From Acanthosepion pharaonis (taxonomy: Eukaryota; Mollusca; Cephalopoda; Sepiida; Sepiidae), in contig CAHIKZ030005440.1 in the NCBI GenBank assembly GCA_903632075.3, forward strand, positions 1,040,001-1,104,000: 64,000 nt of DNA. Reading direction: 5' to 3'. Below are positions 44,885-56,411 of this stretch, in pieces (position 1 is the stretch's first letter; each line of letters opens with the position of its first letter). A program made the translations under genes and the position numbers. The notes under the pieces were generated by a model. It did no database searches. It was not told where the DNA came from and saw only the letters and a list, made by a program, of their open reading frames with translations.

Positions 44885-45083
44885 TTAGTACTATCTATAT
44901 TGTTAAATTTATGGTTTAGCCCGGCTGGATATTGAGTTTTTAGACGCTGTATCCACTTATTTTCATGGGACTCTAAAATCTTTCTAATGTTATCTGCTCT
45001 GAACTTTTCTATTCTCTCAATTATAGTGAATTTGGCATGGGTTTTGAAATCGTGTTTTTCTAGGCGGAAATATTGTTCTACAG
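44885..45083 (-). pseudogene. Penelope-like element, C-terminal endonuclease region
   Basis: The minus-strand frame reads without a stop for about 65 codons: PVEQYFRLEKHDFKTHAKFT, then IIERIEKF, then HENKWIQRLKTQYPAGLN. This pattern is the end of the GIY-YIG-type endonuclease domain in Penelope-like elements and relatives. It ends in a stop near 44884. The upstream GIY and YIG motifs are replaced by (ACT)n and (AT)n at 45088-45164. Confidence 0.7.
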
Positions 45084-45116
45084 GTAATACTACTACTACT
45101 ACTACTACTACTAATA

Positions 45117-45164
<48 letters not shown>

Positions 45165-45169
<5 letters not shown>

Positions 45170-45985
45170 CTATATATGAAAAATAAGGAAAGCAACATAA
45201 GAAAACTATTTGAAAAGGCTGAGACCTTCAATATACCTTACCTTAAAGAATTTGGTTTAAACCAAAACATAAAATACCTGTAATAGATAATGTACACAGT
45301 ATACACAGCTGGGCAAAAGTAAATGATCCCCTAAGGTTAATTAAAAATTTTTTTTTACTAATGTATAATTTACTTTTTCTTATTATATTTTAATTTTTAA
45401 TAACATATAATTTTTTAATTCTTAATTTTTGTTCTTTAATTTAAGAAAAAAATTATTATTTATAAATTTAAAGAAAAAAACAAACTTAAATTTAATATAA
45501 ATTATCCAAATATGACTTATTTTTAATTATTTAAATATATCTTATTTTTAAGTATAATTTATCTTTGGAAGAGTATTTTTAAGTAGGAACTTGTATTTTT
45601 AATTTGTTTTATAAAACTCCTTTTTCAGTCCTCTTTCAGTTTCAAATTAACACTTCATTCTTCATATAACTCCGGTTAATGTTCGGGTTTAATTTTATAA
45701 AGCCTCTTCCCTTTAAGGCTAATACCTTCTACCCTCCTCTGATCACCGGTTCGTGTATTTTCTCTGACTGAAACACTGAAATGGATAAATTCTGTATCAA
45801 TTTTTCGACAGCTGTCACAGTTAAATTTCTAATTCCGACACAAACTCAGTCTATATACTGGGGTTGAATAAGACTGACGAAGTTTTCATCGATTGAAATA
45901 GATCTATTCTCTCCTATTTTGTGCATCAGTTTTAATATTTTATATGACTAGGATCTATTTGGATTATATACCAATGATTTTATTA
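45165..45985. other. very AT-rich unassigned sequence
   Basis: No features apart from A/T runs; possibly decayed upstream parts of the RT remnant that follows. Confidence 0.4.
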
Positions 45986-45989
45986 GATT

Positions 45990-46900
45990 TCCTATTTTCG
46001 GATTAACTATAAGCATAAATAAAACTAAAGTCAACCAAGGCCAATACACTTAAGCAGGTCAAGGGTGTAAAATAAAAAGCATCTACCCATATCTTTCCAA
46101 TCATTTCCATTACTTTTGGCAGCAACAACCTGAAGTATGTGAAATCATTCACGTACTTAGGAAGCAAAGTTAATTCATGTTCCTCTTTGAATGACAAAAT
46201 AGTTAACCGAATATCAAAGGCAACCAATGCCTTTGGGAAGCTTAAACATCACCTATGGGATGTTCATGGGATTTCACTGAAAAAGAAAATCAACGTCTAT
46301 TGAGCAGTCTTTCTCACCACAATTCTTTATGGGTCAGAATCGTGGACGCCATACAGGACTCACGTCAATCAAATTGATGCTTTTCATAAACGCTGTCTTC
46401 ATTCAATATGCGGTTATACACGGCAGAACAAAATCTCTAACCCTGATCTTTTCATCAAATGTGGCGTCGGTGGTATTAAATCCTTTTTGATGCAATCACA
46501 GTTCAGATGGGCTGCTCATGTCATCAGAATGAGTGATGATCGGATGCCGAAAGTCCTCGTATAGCCAACCTTTTCATGGTAAGCGTAACGGAGGCCATCC
46601 TTGGTTACGCTTCAAGGACAGACTTAAATGCAATTTAATTACTGCAAACATCCCTATAAAGGAGTTCGAACTTGCTGTTGAAAACCGAGCAAACTGGAAA
46701 AATACCTGCTACCGAGGTATAACTGACTTTGAAAAGAATCGACTCAACCATCAGAGAGAATTAAGGATTAACACTAAATCTTCGGCTAATACATAAATCC
46801 ATATGACCGTCAACCCTTCAGTATGCCCTTTGTGTGGATTTGTTTGCAAATCCTGTATAGGACTGTTGTCTCATCCGAGACATGAACATAAAATATGAAC
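45990..46900 (+). pseudogene. RTE-like reverse transcriptase C-terminus with terminal zinc finger
   Basis: FGLTISINKTKV (about 45995-46030) is followed in another frame by NNLKYVKSFTYLGSKVN, SKATNAFGKL, LTTILYGSESWTPY and FRWAAHVIRMSDDRMP. After a frameshift near 46560 come GHPWLRFKDRLK and RGITDFEKNR. After one stop (46794) in the same frame comes CPLCGFVCKSCIGLLSH...H, a Cys2-His2-like end, stopping at 46896. One stop lies inside the thumb (about 46302) and at least two frameshifts occur. The order is that of RTE-type and related LINE ORFs. Confidence 0.75.
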
Positions 46901-46938
46901 TGAAATACACACATATGTCAAAAACAACGGGTGAGTCC

Positions 46939-46939
<1 letters not shown>

Positions 46940-47006
<67 letters not shown>
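46940..47006. repeat. (TA)n microsatellite
   Basis: Uninterrupted TA units between two retroelement remnants. Confidence 0.95.
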
Positions 47007-47009
<3 letters not shown>

Positions 47010-47010
<1 letters not shown>

Positions 47011-47270
47011 TGAGAGAAGAATTCTACATAAAATATTTAGCACCCAGTATTAATCACACGAGCAACTGCTTTGAGGAAAAGGGATGCTTACCAGATCACT
47101 ACAATTTTAACCGGTCTATGGTTAATCGTTATCTTCTGCCACAAGCCAGCATAAACTTTGCCTCTTACTCTGTAACCCTCTACCTCGAGTGGTTCCCTGG
47201 CTTTGTACAGTTTGAATCTCGCTGTAAAATAATTATAAAAAATCATTCATGGACGTTTATTTATTTATTT
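47010..47270 (+). pseudogene. LINE family B, extreme 3' end
   Basis: KGCLPDHYNFN, then MVNRYLL and SYSVTLYLEW in an open frame of 93 codons. It parallels PRGCFPDHYNLNMFKSRVN and SYSVTIYLEW on the minus strand at 20440-20712. Only the last codons and the 3' UTR are present. Confidence 0.55.
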
Positions 47271-48049
47271 TGCAGTGTGATCCACCCTTAACATTTCCTT
47301 GTCACATGAGACTAGGGAAATTTAGGGGAGCCCTCTTTCTTAAAAGTACACATATCCCGTTCAGACAGCCACATTTTTTCAGTTCTTGAATTCAGTCCTG
47401 AGAGTAAGTACACTTTATTTATTTATTTATTTTTTACTAAGCAGGCCTGTCTTTTGTTGACTTGTCACAAGACGATAAGATCTGCCCCCGCAAAAAAAGA
47501 ACCTATAGTACAGTATCTCATTGTATTTTACCTCAATCAAATTTTGTCCATCATTCGATGGACATCATTAGTATCGTCTCTTCCTTATCTCGTTGGAGAG
47601 CATTTACTGACATCAGACAAAAGAAATCATATCAGAGTAAGTTCATCTTAAACAAGTGTAGTTAATCAGGGAAGAGGAAGAAAAAAAAGGAGGAAATGAA
47701 TGAATAAACAGCTCCACAACTTACCCAAAGCCGCCCAGTATCTTGTACAGGGTTGGGGGTAGAGTGCGGCCTAGTGGAGATGGATAGGATGGGAAGGAGA
47801 TTGTCTGTCTGCGTCTTTTCATTGAGACATTTTCAATGACCAAAACGAGACCATCTACTGAAAATAAAAATGGCCGTTGTCCGTTTTACCCCAGTAGCTG
47901 TTCCGAGGCCACGTTCAAGCCATTGTCAACATTTGGGTCAGTGGGGCGTGTCTCAAACAAACGGACACATACTAGTGAACAACAGAATATGCACACACAG
48001 GAATATTTACGCATACACAGAAATTTGTAAGTGTATGCATATGAACTCT

Positions 48050-48050
<1 letters not shown>
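47271..48050. other. unassigned sequence
   Basis: Mixed composition. Two overlapping frames of 64-67 codons near 47454-47665 and the frame at 47836-48030 have no recognisable family. No RNA gene. Confidence 0.4.
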
Positions 48051-48053
<3 letters not shown>

Positions 48054-48108
<55 letters not shown>

Positions 48109-48240
48109 TGTCTTTATTTCTTTTTTCTTATGCTGTTTGTGTCCTATATATCTAAATATCTATCACAATCAGTTAATATCTATCTATCTGACACAATCAG
48201 TTGGTATCTATCTATCTATCTATCTATCACAATCAGTTAA

Positions 48241-48282
<42 letters not shown>

Positions 48283-48294
48283 ACACAATCAGTT

Positions 48295-48348
<54 letters not shown>

Positions 48349-48391
48349 ACAATCAGTTAATATTTAACTATCTATCCAACACAATCAGTTG

Positions 48392-48452
<61 letters not shown>

Positions 48453-48533
48453 ACAATCAGTTAATATTTAACTATCTAACACAATCAGTTGCTATCTATC
48501 TATCTATCACAATCAGTTAATATTTAACTATCC

Positions 48534-48576
<43 letters not shown>

Positions 48577-48619
48577 ACAATCAGTTAATATATAACTATC
48601 CATCTAACACAATCAGTTG

Positions 48620-48684
<65 letters not shown>

Positions 48685-48770
48685 ACAATCAGTTAATATT
48701 TAACTATCTATCTATCTAACACAATCAGTTGCTATCTAGCTATCTATCTATCTGATCTAGCGGGTATCCG
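48054..48770 (+). repeat. (TA)n then (TATC)n array with CACAATCAGTT spacers
   Basis: (TA)n at 48054-48105. Then TATC blocks are separated by CACAATCAGTTAATATTTAA or CACAATCAGTTGCTATC at least ten times, giving an irregular higher-order unit. The isoleucine/tyrosine/leucine/serine frames are repeat translations. Confidence 0.95.
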
Positions 48771-49080
48771 GAAAATATTAAACTTGAATTAGGTTTGCCC
48801 TATATACCGTGTCTGTTCAGGACGGGGTGATTATGTCTCTCCACAACCTCCTGTACCTAGTAATCTTTAGCAACGTCTGTCCCTTTTACCAAATCGTTCC
48901 ATCATCCAGTCGTCATCCTTTCACTTTTTTTTCTTTTGGATTCTGACTAAAAATTCGTCTTTTTGCTGAAATTTTCTCTGAAATGACCAAAGATTTCAGT
49001 TGAAACATGAAGGGGAAATTCTATGTTGAATCAAACTAATTCTCGGAGTAAAACCATTTTTCTCGGTGGAATCTCGCTTA
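48771..49080. other. unassigned sequence
   Basis: No recognisable gene or repeat. Confidence 0.4.
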
Positions 49081-49084
49081 CATA

Positions 49085-50395
49085 TTTATAAATCTATGAT
49101 TCGTTCATGCTTTGAATATCCTGCTATATATATTTAGAGATTCTTGTTAAAATACAAAGAAGAATCTGTAATATTAATGGTCCTGGCATGGCATCTCGTC
49201 TGCAGTCTCTCTCTCACCACCATAAGGTAATTTCTCTCTGCTTTTTCTATAAATATTTTCATGATAATTATTCTGATGAACTTTCCGCTATGGTACCTAG
49301 ATTTTAAGAATTTTAGCGCAGTACTTGATTGGCAGCAAGGTCTCATCATTGAAACAATTATAATCTCCAGCAAAATTATTAGATTATCATCATCAGATTT
49401 CTTAGTTGAAACGGCTAGATGTAACTGTAAGTTCTATGCTAATAGATTCTTCTCTCGCACTTCTCCCTTGTGGAATTCTCTTCTGGCATCTTGCTTTCAA
49501 GTCAATTTTGATCTTCAAAAATTTAAATGCAACGTCAATCGTTATCATCTGGCTTCTTAATTTTTGTTCTTTTATTGTCCTCTCCCCTTAATAGTAATTT
49601 TTCTCATATTCTTTAACATTCAGTAACCATTTGCATCTTAGTGGCTTTATTGCCTTTGATCTTCAAAAATTAAAATGCAATGTCAATCGTTAATTCTGTT
49701 TTCTTAATTCTTGTTCTTTTATTGTCCTCACTCCTTAATGTAATTTTCTCATATTCTCTAAATCTTGAATCTTAGTGGCTTTATTGCCTTTGATCTTCAA
49801 AAATTGTGCAATATTCATTATCATCTTTTCTTAATTCTTGTTCTTTTATTGTCCTCTCTCTTAATGGTAATTTTAAATATTCTCTCACGCTTACTAACTC
49901 TGCAGCTTAGCGGCTTTATTGTCTTTGATCTTCAAAAATTGAAATGCAATGTCAATCGATATCTTCTGTCTTCTTAATTCTTGTTCTTTTATTGTCCTCT
50001 CATCTTAATAGTATATTTTTCTCATATTCTCTAACATTCAGTAACCCCTTGCATCTTAGTGGCTTTATTGTCTTTGAGCTTCAAAAATTGAAATGCAATG
50101 TCAATCGTTATCTTCTGTCTTCTTAATTCTTTTTCTCTTATTGTCCTCCCTCCTTAATAAAATTTTTTCTCATATTCTCTAACATTCAGTAACCCATTGC
50201 ATCTTAGTGGCTTTATTGCCTTTGATCTTCAAAAATTGAAATGCAATGTCAATCGTTATCTTCTGTCTTCTTAATTCTTGTTCTCTTATTGTCCTCTCTC
50301 CTTAATATTAATTTTTCTCATATTTTCTAACATTCAGTAACCCCCCTTGCGTCTTAGTGGCTTTTTGCCTTGCTTGGGGTAAAATGATAAAAAAA
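49085..50395 (+). pseudogene. LINE family A2: RT C-terminus followed by five tandem 3' ends
   Basis: Broken frames at 49085-49320 follow the family order (TYLYIYKSMIRSCFEY..., then ASRLQSL-like). 49406-49560 encodes FSRTSPLWNSLLASCFQVN and FDLQKFKCNVNRY. Then TTTGATCTTCAAAAATT with the following NVNRYLLSS codons and the 3' UTR (CTTTTATTGTCCTCTCTCCT) recurs at 49655, 49789, 49925, 50075 and 50220, spaced 134-150 bp. The end is TTGCCTTGCTTGGGGTAAAA near 50380. Confidence 0.75.
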
Positions 50396-50950
50396 ATATA
50401 CACTGGACAGAGCAATCGTTATACAGTGAAAAGTTTCTGCTTATAAATTCGGCTCATATCCTGAGTCTTTATTGATCCAGTCTCGTATGTCTTGCATTTC
50501 ATCTACAAACTGACTGTGGTAACATCTTTCAAAATTTCATGTGTTGTGAGTCGAAATGTGCGCTCCGGTAATGATTGAAATTCTTTTGCCGAACTAATGA
50601 TTGAACGATCAGAGAACCAATATTGGCTAAAAAAGAACTACCAACATTTTGACATTTTTTTTAACTTAATCTTCGAAAATGGCTGATGGTTTTATCGAAA
50701 AATTCCTGAAATCAAACAAAGTCATTTGCCTATGAAATCGATCATCTGGCCATAAAACCTCAAAGAGAAAAAGGAATCTAAAATGGTGAAAAGAAATGAT
50801 TTATTTTCTCGTATAAAAAGGGAAGTTTGAATGGAGAGATAGGCGCGTCTTTGTCGTTTTTTTCCTTAATGCAGTGTCAAATGCTTATGTCTTCTTAATT
50901 CTTGTTATTTTATGTATCTAGTCTTTTGTGGAAATTGTTTGATAAAGTGG
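50396..50950. other. unassigned sequence
   Basis: AT-rich; 50870-50920 carries a stray fragment of the LINE A2 tail (TGCAGTGTCAAATGCTTATG, CTTCTTAATTCTTG). No other feature. Confidence 0.45.
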
Positions 50951-50959
50951 AAAAAAACT

Positions 50960-51600
50960 TTACTTGTGATGCATTTCGTCCTTCAGGACGTCACTGAACT
51001 AAATTTGTACGATTATACATGCCCACGAACGAAAGATGTTAGGGATTTTAGATTTTTTTTTTGTTTTATCATTTAGTGTCTTTTTCTTTTTCTTTCTATC
51101 ACTTTGTGTAAGTAGATATTCCACACTGTGATATTAGAAGATCTGTCAGGTATGGTAAAATGTAAGAACCAGGTTGGAAATTTACTCTAGATGGCCATGA
51201 ACTCTATGCACATTTAGTCGTATTGAATTATTTCCCTTTTGAAAAAGTAGCATTTTTTATGTCAAAGTTTTGGTCAATCTCGTTACGGTGGGCGACCAAC
51301 ACATTTAACTTTGTATTTTGTAAAATGTCCCTCTTGTGTTCATATAACTTTTTATTTCGATTCCTTGAGGTTTCTCCTATGTATTTTTGTAACAATCATT
51401 ACAGGCGATGGAGTAAATCCTCCCTACAGCTTTTAGTTTATTGTTTTGCTTAGTATTGACTAAGTTGTTTTTTTTTAAAATTATTTTGGATGGAGTAGTA
51501 ACAACTTTTATGCTGAGTTTAGATAGATTCTTTTTGATTGTAGATGTGAGAGATTTATTAGGCAGGATCCAATTTATCTAATACTTCCTCTCGAGGTTTT
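50960..51600 (-). pseudogene. Penelope-like element: linker plus GIY-YIG endonuclease
   Basis: The minus strand reads without a stop from about 51578 to 51398: KKNLSKLSIKVVTTPSKII, then NNLVNTKQNNK, then IYSIACNDCY, which contains the IYS (GIY) motif and CxxC spacing. After a one-base shift it gives KYIGETSRNRNKKLYEHKRD, then HRNEIDQNFD, stopping near 51230. YIG, the following arginines and the histidine are visible. Further 3' the words CTGAAGGACGAAATGCATCA (minus strand, near 50994-50968) lie in what should be the 3' UTR. The RT domain is absent. Confidence 0.75.
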
Positions 51601-52140
51601 ATAGCTCCTTCTACAAATCGCAAGAAGACATTCTAGTTTTAGCAATCTTAAATGAAAAAGTTGGAGAGGAATGAGGACGTGAAAGAGAAAATAGGACCAG
51701 TATAACTCGTGCCAAAATTACAGTTGATTGATTAATTGAATTTTATGGTTTATCAACACTTTGTGGGTTATATCAAAACGGAATATATTTTGAATTATAA
51801 GAATAATTCTATTTTCGGGGCGAGGAAAACCAAGGTTTAATGAGATTGGCGAATGAAACCATCTTAAAAAAGAGTGTCAAGAGAGAAAAAAAGAAGAGGA
51901 TGACAGAGGAAATCCTCGAATTGCTCACCCCCCCCGCTACAAAAAAAGAAGAAATCAATGTCAAGAAAAGACACGTTATATACAAAGCCAAGCAAAAGCC
52001 ATTAGAATGAAATGCAAGCGAGCAAAATAGGCATGACTCAACGAGGAACATGAAGAGATAGAAACATTGATTGAATATAGATATGCCCAGTGTGCTTACT
52101 CTGATAAAGAATTGGTAGAGTAGAAAACATGCTAATCGAT
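51601..52140. other. unassigned sequence
   Basis: A 115-codon minus frame (51809-52156), rich in hydrophobic residues, reads through it. I recognise no family, and the purine bias of the plus strand is enough to explain it. Confidence 0.4.
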
Positions 52141-52354
52141 AGGGCATAAAAGCCACCGAGCCGCGTGGGGTTACTGAGTGTTTGAGAATCTGAAAAACAA
52201 AACACTATTACGAAGAGGGAACAATAAAAAAAGAGGAATTAAGAAGACAGAAGATAACGATTGACATTGCATTTAAATTATTGAAGACCAAAGTTGAATG
52301 GGAAGCAAGGAGCCGGAAGAGAGTTCTTCAAGCGAAAAGTGCAAGTGAAGAATA

Positions 52355-52422
<68 letters not shown>

Positions 52423-52490
52423 GCACATATTTCTATATATATATAGCTTAAAGCATTCTTAAGGAGGAAGAACAATAAAAGAACATGGAT
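52141..52490 (-). pseudogene. LINE family A2 3' end, split by (TA)n
   Basis: Minus strand: LKNSLPAPCFPFNFGLQ codons and the tail (plus-strand GGAATTAAGAAGACAGAAGA). An (AT)n of 64 bp at 52358-52421 splits it from another tail scrap at 52440-52490. Confidence 0.6.
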
Positions 52491-52493
52491 TAC

Positions 52494-52790
52494 GGACACA
52501 TGGCACAGTGAATAAAGGCGTTGGTTAGATCTAGTGACATAGAGTGTGAGTTCAATATCCAGTTAAGGCAGTGGAGAACTTGGAGAGGGAAATTAACAGG
52601 AGATAACTGATAACTGACATCCATCAAACATGGCACGTGGAACTAGAACAGTCTGCCCCAGTGAGCGAAATAAAGGGTTCAGTTCGGCATTTCAACCTGA
52701 AGAAGGCCGGAACGTACAACGGGCGAAATGTTGTAATAAATATGGCGATAAAAAAATGGCAATATGAATAATGTAAATAGTCCGAATAAT
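52494..52790 (+). mobile_element. satellite-linked SINE head (family S)
   Basis: A box TGGCACAGTGA at 52501-52511; B box GAGTTCAATAT at 52548-52558. The body has GGCACGTGGAACTAGAACAG and AAAGGGTTCAGTTCGGCATT. The first satellite unit keeps CCTGAAGAAGGCCGGAACGT and GGGCGAAATGTTGT. It then passes directly into a long 107-bp array. Confidence 0.8.
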
Positions 52791-54180
52791 GTAGAAATAC
52801 TGAAAGGCCGAAACGTTGTAATAAATATCTCAACAAAGATGAGACAATAGTCTGAATAATGTAAAAAGTGTACGAAACGTCATCTCAGAAATATAGACAG
52901 ATACCGAAAGGCCGAAACGTTGTAATAAATATGGCGACAACGATGAGGACAATAGTCTGAATAATGTAAATAGTGTACATAATGCCTCATCTCAGAAATA
53001 TAGACAGATACTGAATGGCCGAAACGTTGTAATAAATATGGCGACAAAGATGAGGACAATAGTCCGAATAATGTAAATAGTGTACATAATACCTCATCTC
53101 AGAAATATAAACAGATACTGAAAGGCCGAAACGTTGTAATAAATATGGCGACAAAGATGAGGACAATAGTCCGAATAATGTAAATAGTGTACATAATACC
53201 TCATCTCAGAAATATAGACAGATACCGAAAGGCCGAAACGTTGTAATAAATATGGCGACAACGATGAGGACAATAGTCCGAATAATGTAAATAGTGTACA
53301 TAATACCTCATCTCAGAAATATAGACAGATACTGAATGGCCGAAACGTTGTAATAAATATGGCGACAAAGATGAGGACAATAGTCCGAATAATGTAAATA
53401 GTGTACATAATACCTCATCTCAGAAATATAGACAGATACTGAATGGCCCAAACGTTGTAATAAATATGGCGACAAAGATGAGGACAATAGTCCGAATAAT
53501 GTAAATAGTGTACATAATACCTCATCTCAGAAATATAGACAGATACTGAAAGGCCGAAACGTTGTAATAAATATGGCGACAACGATGAGGACAATAGTCC
53601 GAATAATGTAAATAGTGTACATAATACCTCATCTCAGAAATATAGACAGATACTGAATGGCCGAAACGTTGTAATAAATAGGGCGACAAAGATGAGGACA
53701 ATAGTCCGAATAATGTAAATAGTGTACATAATACCTCATCTCAGAAATATAGACAGATACTGAATGGCCGAAACGTTGTAATAAATATGGCGACAAAGAT
53801 GAGGACAATAGTCCGAATAATGTAAATAGTGTACATAATACCTCATCTCAGAAATATAGACAGATACTGAATGGCCGAAATGTTGTAATAAATATGGCGA
53901 CAACGATGAGGACAATAGTCCGAATAATGTAAATAGTGTACATAATACCTCATCTCAGAAATATAGACAGATACTGAAAGGCCGAAACGTTGTAATAAAT
54001 ATGGCGACAAAGATGAGGACAATAATCCGAATAATGTAAATAGTGTACATAATACCTCATCTCAGAAATATAGACAGATACTGAAAGGCCGAAACGTTGT
54101 AATAAATATGGCGACAAAGATGAGGACAATAGTCCGAATAATGTAAATAGTGTACATAATACCTAATGTCATAAATATAG
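52790..54180 (+). repeat. 107-bp satellite array with trimeric higher-order repeat
   Basis: Thirteen monomers, very regular after 52900 (GGCCGAAACG at 53124, 53231, 53338, 53445). Every third unit has CAACGATGAGG instead of CAAAGATGAGG, with CGATGAG at 52941, 53262, 53583 and 53904: exactly 321 bp. Low divergence indicates recent amplification. Ends at a LINE A2 tail. Confidence 0.95.
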
Positions 54181-54385
54181 ACAGATTATGAATTAAGAAG
54201 ATAGGAGATAACGATTGGCATTTCATTTAGATTTTGGGAGATTAAACCCGGAAGAGAGGTTCCACATAATTTTATTCATTTTTTTTATTTTATTTTGTGA
54301 TCATTTCACCCCAAGCATGGCAATGAAGCCACTAAGAGACAAATAGGTACTGAGTTAGAGAATGAGAAAAAACACTATTAACATT
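54181..54385 (-). pseudogene. LINE family A 3' tail
   Basis: GAATTAAGAAGATAGGAGAT, ACGATTGGCATTTCATTTAG, then the 3' terminus TTTCACCCCAAGCATGGCAA (plus strand), in order but with an AT-rich insert. No RT codons worth noting. Another tail scrap lies at 54650-54765. Confidence 0.55.
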
Positions 54386-55510
54386 TCACATGATCTTTAA
54401 ATACATGATCTTTAAATAACTCTTCTGCCTTCACTCTATATGAAATCCCCTCAAAATATAGCGTTTTATATATCAGTTCTATATATTTGAAATTCTAGGA
54501 ACCTGGCTCTCAATTTCAGCCGAGATCGTTTTAGATGTTGTCATAGAAGGATATGACTGCACAACTAAGAAATTCAAATTGAACTTGTTGTGGCAGGAAT
54601 AACATTTGTCTTGTTTTAAATAGTCACCTACAGTGTGCTAAAGGTTAAGGATAGAGAATTAAGAAGACAAAAGATAACATTGTATTTTAATTTTTGAAGA
54701 TCAAAGGCAATACAGCCACTAAGATGCAAGGGGTTACTGAATGTTAGAAATTATGAGAAAAATTATTTCAATTAATTTGCACAAGGGTTTATATTTACCG
54801 TTTTGACTCTTGTGTAAATTGAACCGATGCCAGTCTTTTTGAATCTAGTGTAAATCGGAACGAGCCCGGCCTAGGCCTCTTGTGTTATATGAAGACATTT
54901 ATCGATTAACTGATCGTAATTTTTGTCCGTGAAGATTTATATTCGATATTAATCTAACAAGTCTTGATATAGAGTCAACCAACTTTACAGAAATATATAA
55001 ATAGAAAGAGATACCTGCTAATCGATGTTAGCATCCTTAGTCGATAGCTTGCCACAATATTCAATATCGAATTTCCGATAACCATTCGTGTTTTCCATGT
55101 CATCGCTTACAAATAGTTCAAATGTTTTCTTCACGCACGAAAGACAACAAAATGATAGTTTGTAACTGGTTGTTAAGCCGTAGCAGTTGTTCTTTGAAAT
55201 TGTCTTCCCCGGGGTTCCTTGAAGTACTTTCTTAGATTTTCAAGAGTCCAAAACTTCGAATCAAAGGCCAAACGAATTCTTTTTCTTTCTTTTACTTTTC
55301 GGCTTGTTACTTATTCGGAAGTGCAGAAAGCAAACATCTGATTCCATACAAAAGAGTTGCCATTCTTTTGTTGAGGACTTCTCAGTACGGAGCTGGAGGA
55401 GAGCAAATTATTCTGAAATGATGTCAAAGGGAGATAATTCTTTGATCTAGCTCTCTGGATTCCACCAGATAAACGAATGTTAGTTCCCCATGAGCAGTTG
55501 TGAACACAGG
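54386..55510. other. unassigned sequence
   Basis: 54650-54765 holds a reverse LINE A2 tail (GATCAAAGGCAATACAGCCA). The rest, including the 104-codon minus frame at 55311-55625, has no recognisable family. Confidence 0.45.
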
Positions 55511-55514
55511 CAAT

Positions 55515-55644
55515 CACACGTTTGCGCAGACAGTGATTCACTAAGCGTAGCTCAGATGTGTCACGCGGTCGAATGTATGGGACGCCCAGTCGTAATGGAT
55601 CTATAGAGACAAGCTCGTTAACCATTACACCACGTCGAATTTCC
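55515..55644 (-). mobile_element. tRNA-derived SINE, family C, reverse
   Basis: Minus strand: CGACGTGGTGTAATGGTTAA (A box), then GATCCATTACGACTGGGCGT, then GACACATCTGAGCTACGC. It fits 44001 and 20308. B box diverged. Confidence 0.6.
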
Positions 55645-55739
55645 TACCCGATGTCTCTGTTCTTGGATTTTTCTTTATTTTTAATTTTTGGTAACGACCT
55701 TCATGTTGACACCAGTTCTAAATTTGATATTTTTTTTTA

Positions 55740-56095
55740 TTTTTATTTTCACCCCAAGCAAGGCAGGAGTGCCATTAGCACGCAAAGAGTTATAGAGAGG
55801 AAGAGTGAGGGAAAAGACTGTGTATGGAAGAAATTGAGGAACAAGGCAACAGAAAATGGAGATTGACGTTGAATTTTTAAAAGTTTATAGTTATGAGGCA
55901 AGTTACTAAGAGGAAAGGGCTCCACTGTCGGGAAACGCAAGCAAAAAAACAAAAAAACCCTGGAGCAAATATGATGGTTGCATTTAACTATTTCGATAGT
56001 GAAAGGGTGGGTACTATATCCCAATCTAGTAGCACGTTTAAATTCATGGACTCGATGACACAGGCATTTATTTCTGCTTAACTCTTCTTTCATTA
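55740..56095 (-). pseudogene. LINE family A1, RT C-terminus
   Basis: The minus-strand frame 55749-56093 has HEFKRATRLGYSTHPFTIEI, then a shifted frame with FPLSNLPHNYKLLKI. It starts from the CACCCCAAGCAAGGCAGGAG 3' terminus at 55750. 5' truncated and frameshifted. Confidence 0.65.
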
Positions 56096-56410
56096 CGTGT
56101 CATAGAATGCCCAGCAAAGTTTAACATTCAAACCCGTAAAAAACGGCGAGTCAAAAGGAAGGTTTTTCTTTTGACTCCGCTATTATTTAACGTTTCCTCG
56201 ACTTCCTCAGCAATGTTTATCGTTTTAAAATTTACGTTTATTTTTAAATTTATTAAAAAAAACAATGTGAACCTTGAACAGCGTAATATTTTTATTTATC
56301 ATTTTATAAAGAAATAAATAATGAAAACAATTTATAAATCTATAAATAAAACTAGCACATTAAACGAACTGGCTTTGTTCAAACTGTTGATAACAATTTT
56401 TTTTTTTTTT
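56096..56410. other. unassigned AT-rich sequence
   Basis: No feature; ends in a T run at 56398-56410 just before a LINE 3' terminus. Confidence 0.4.
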
Positions 56411-56411
56411 A

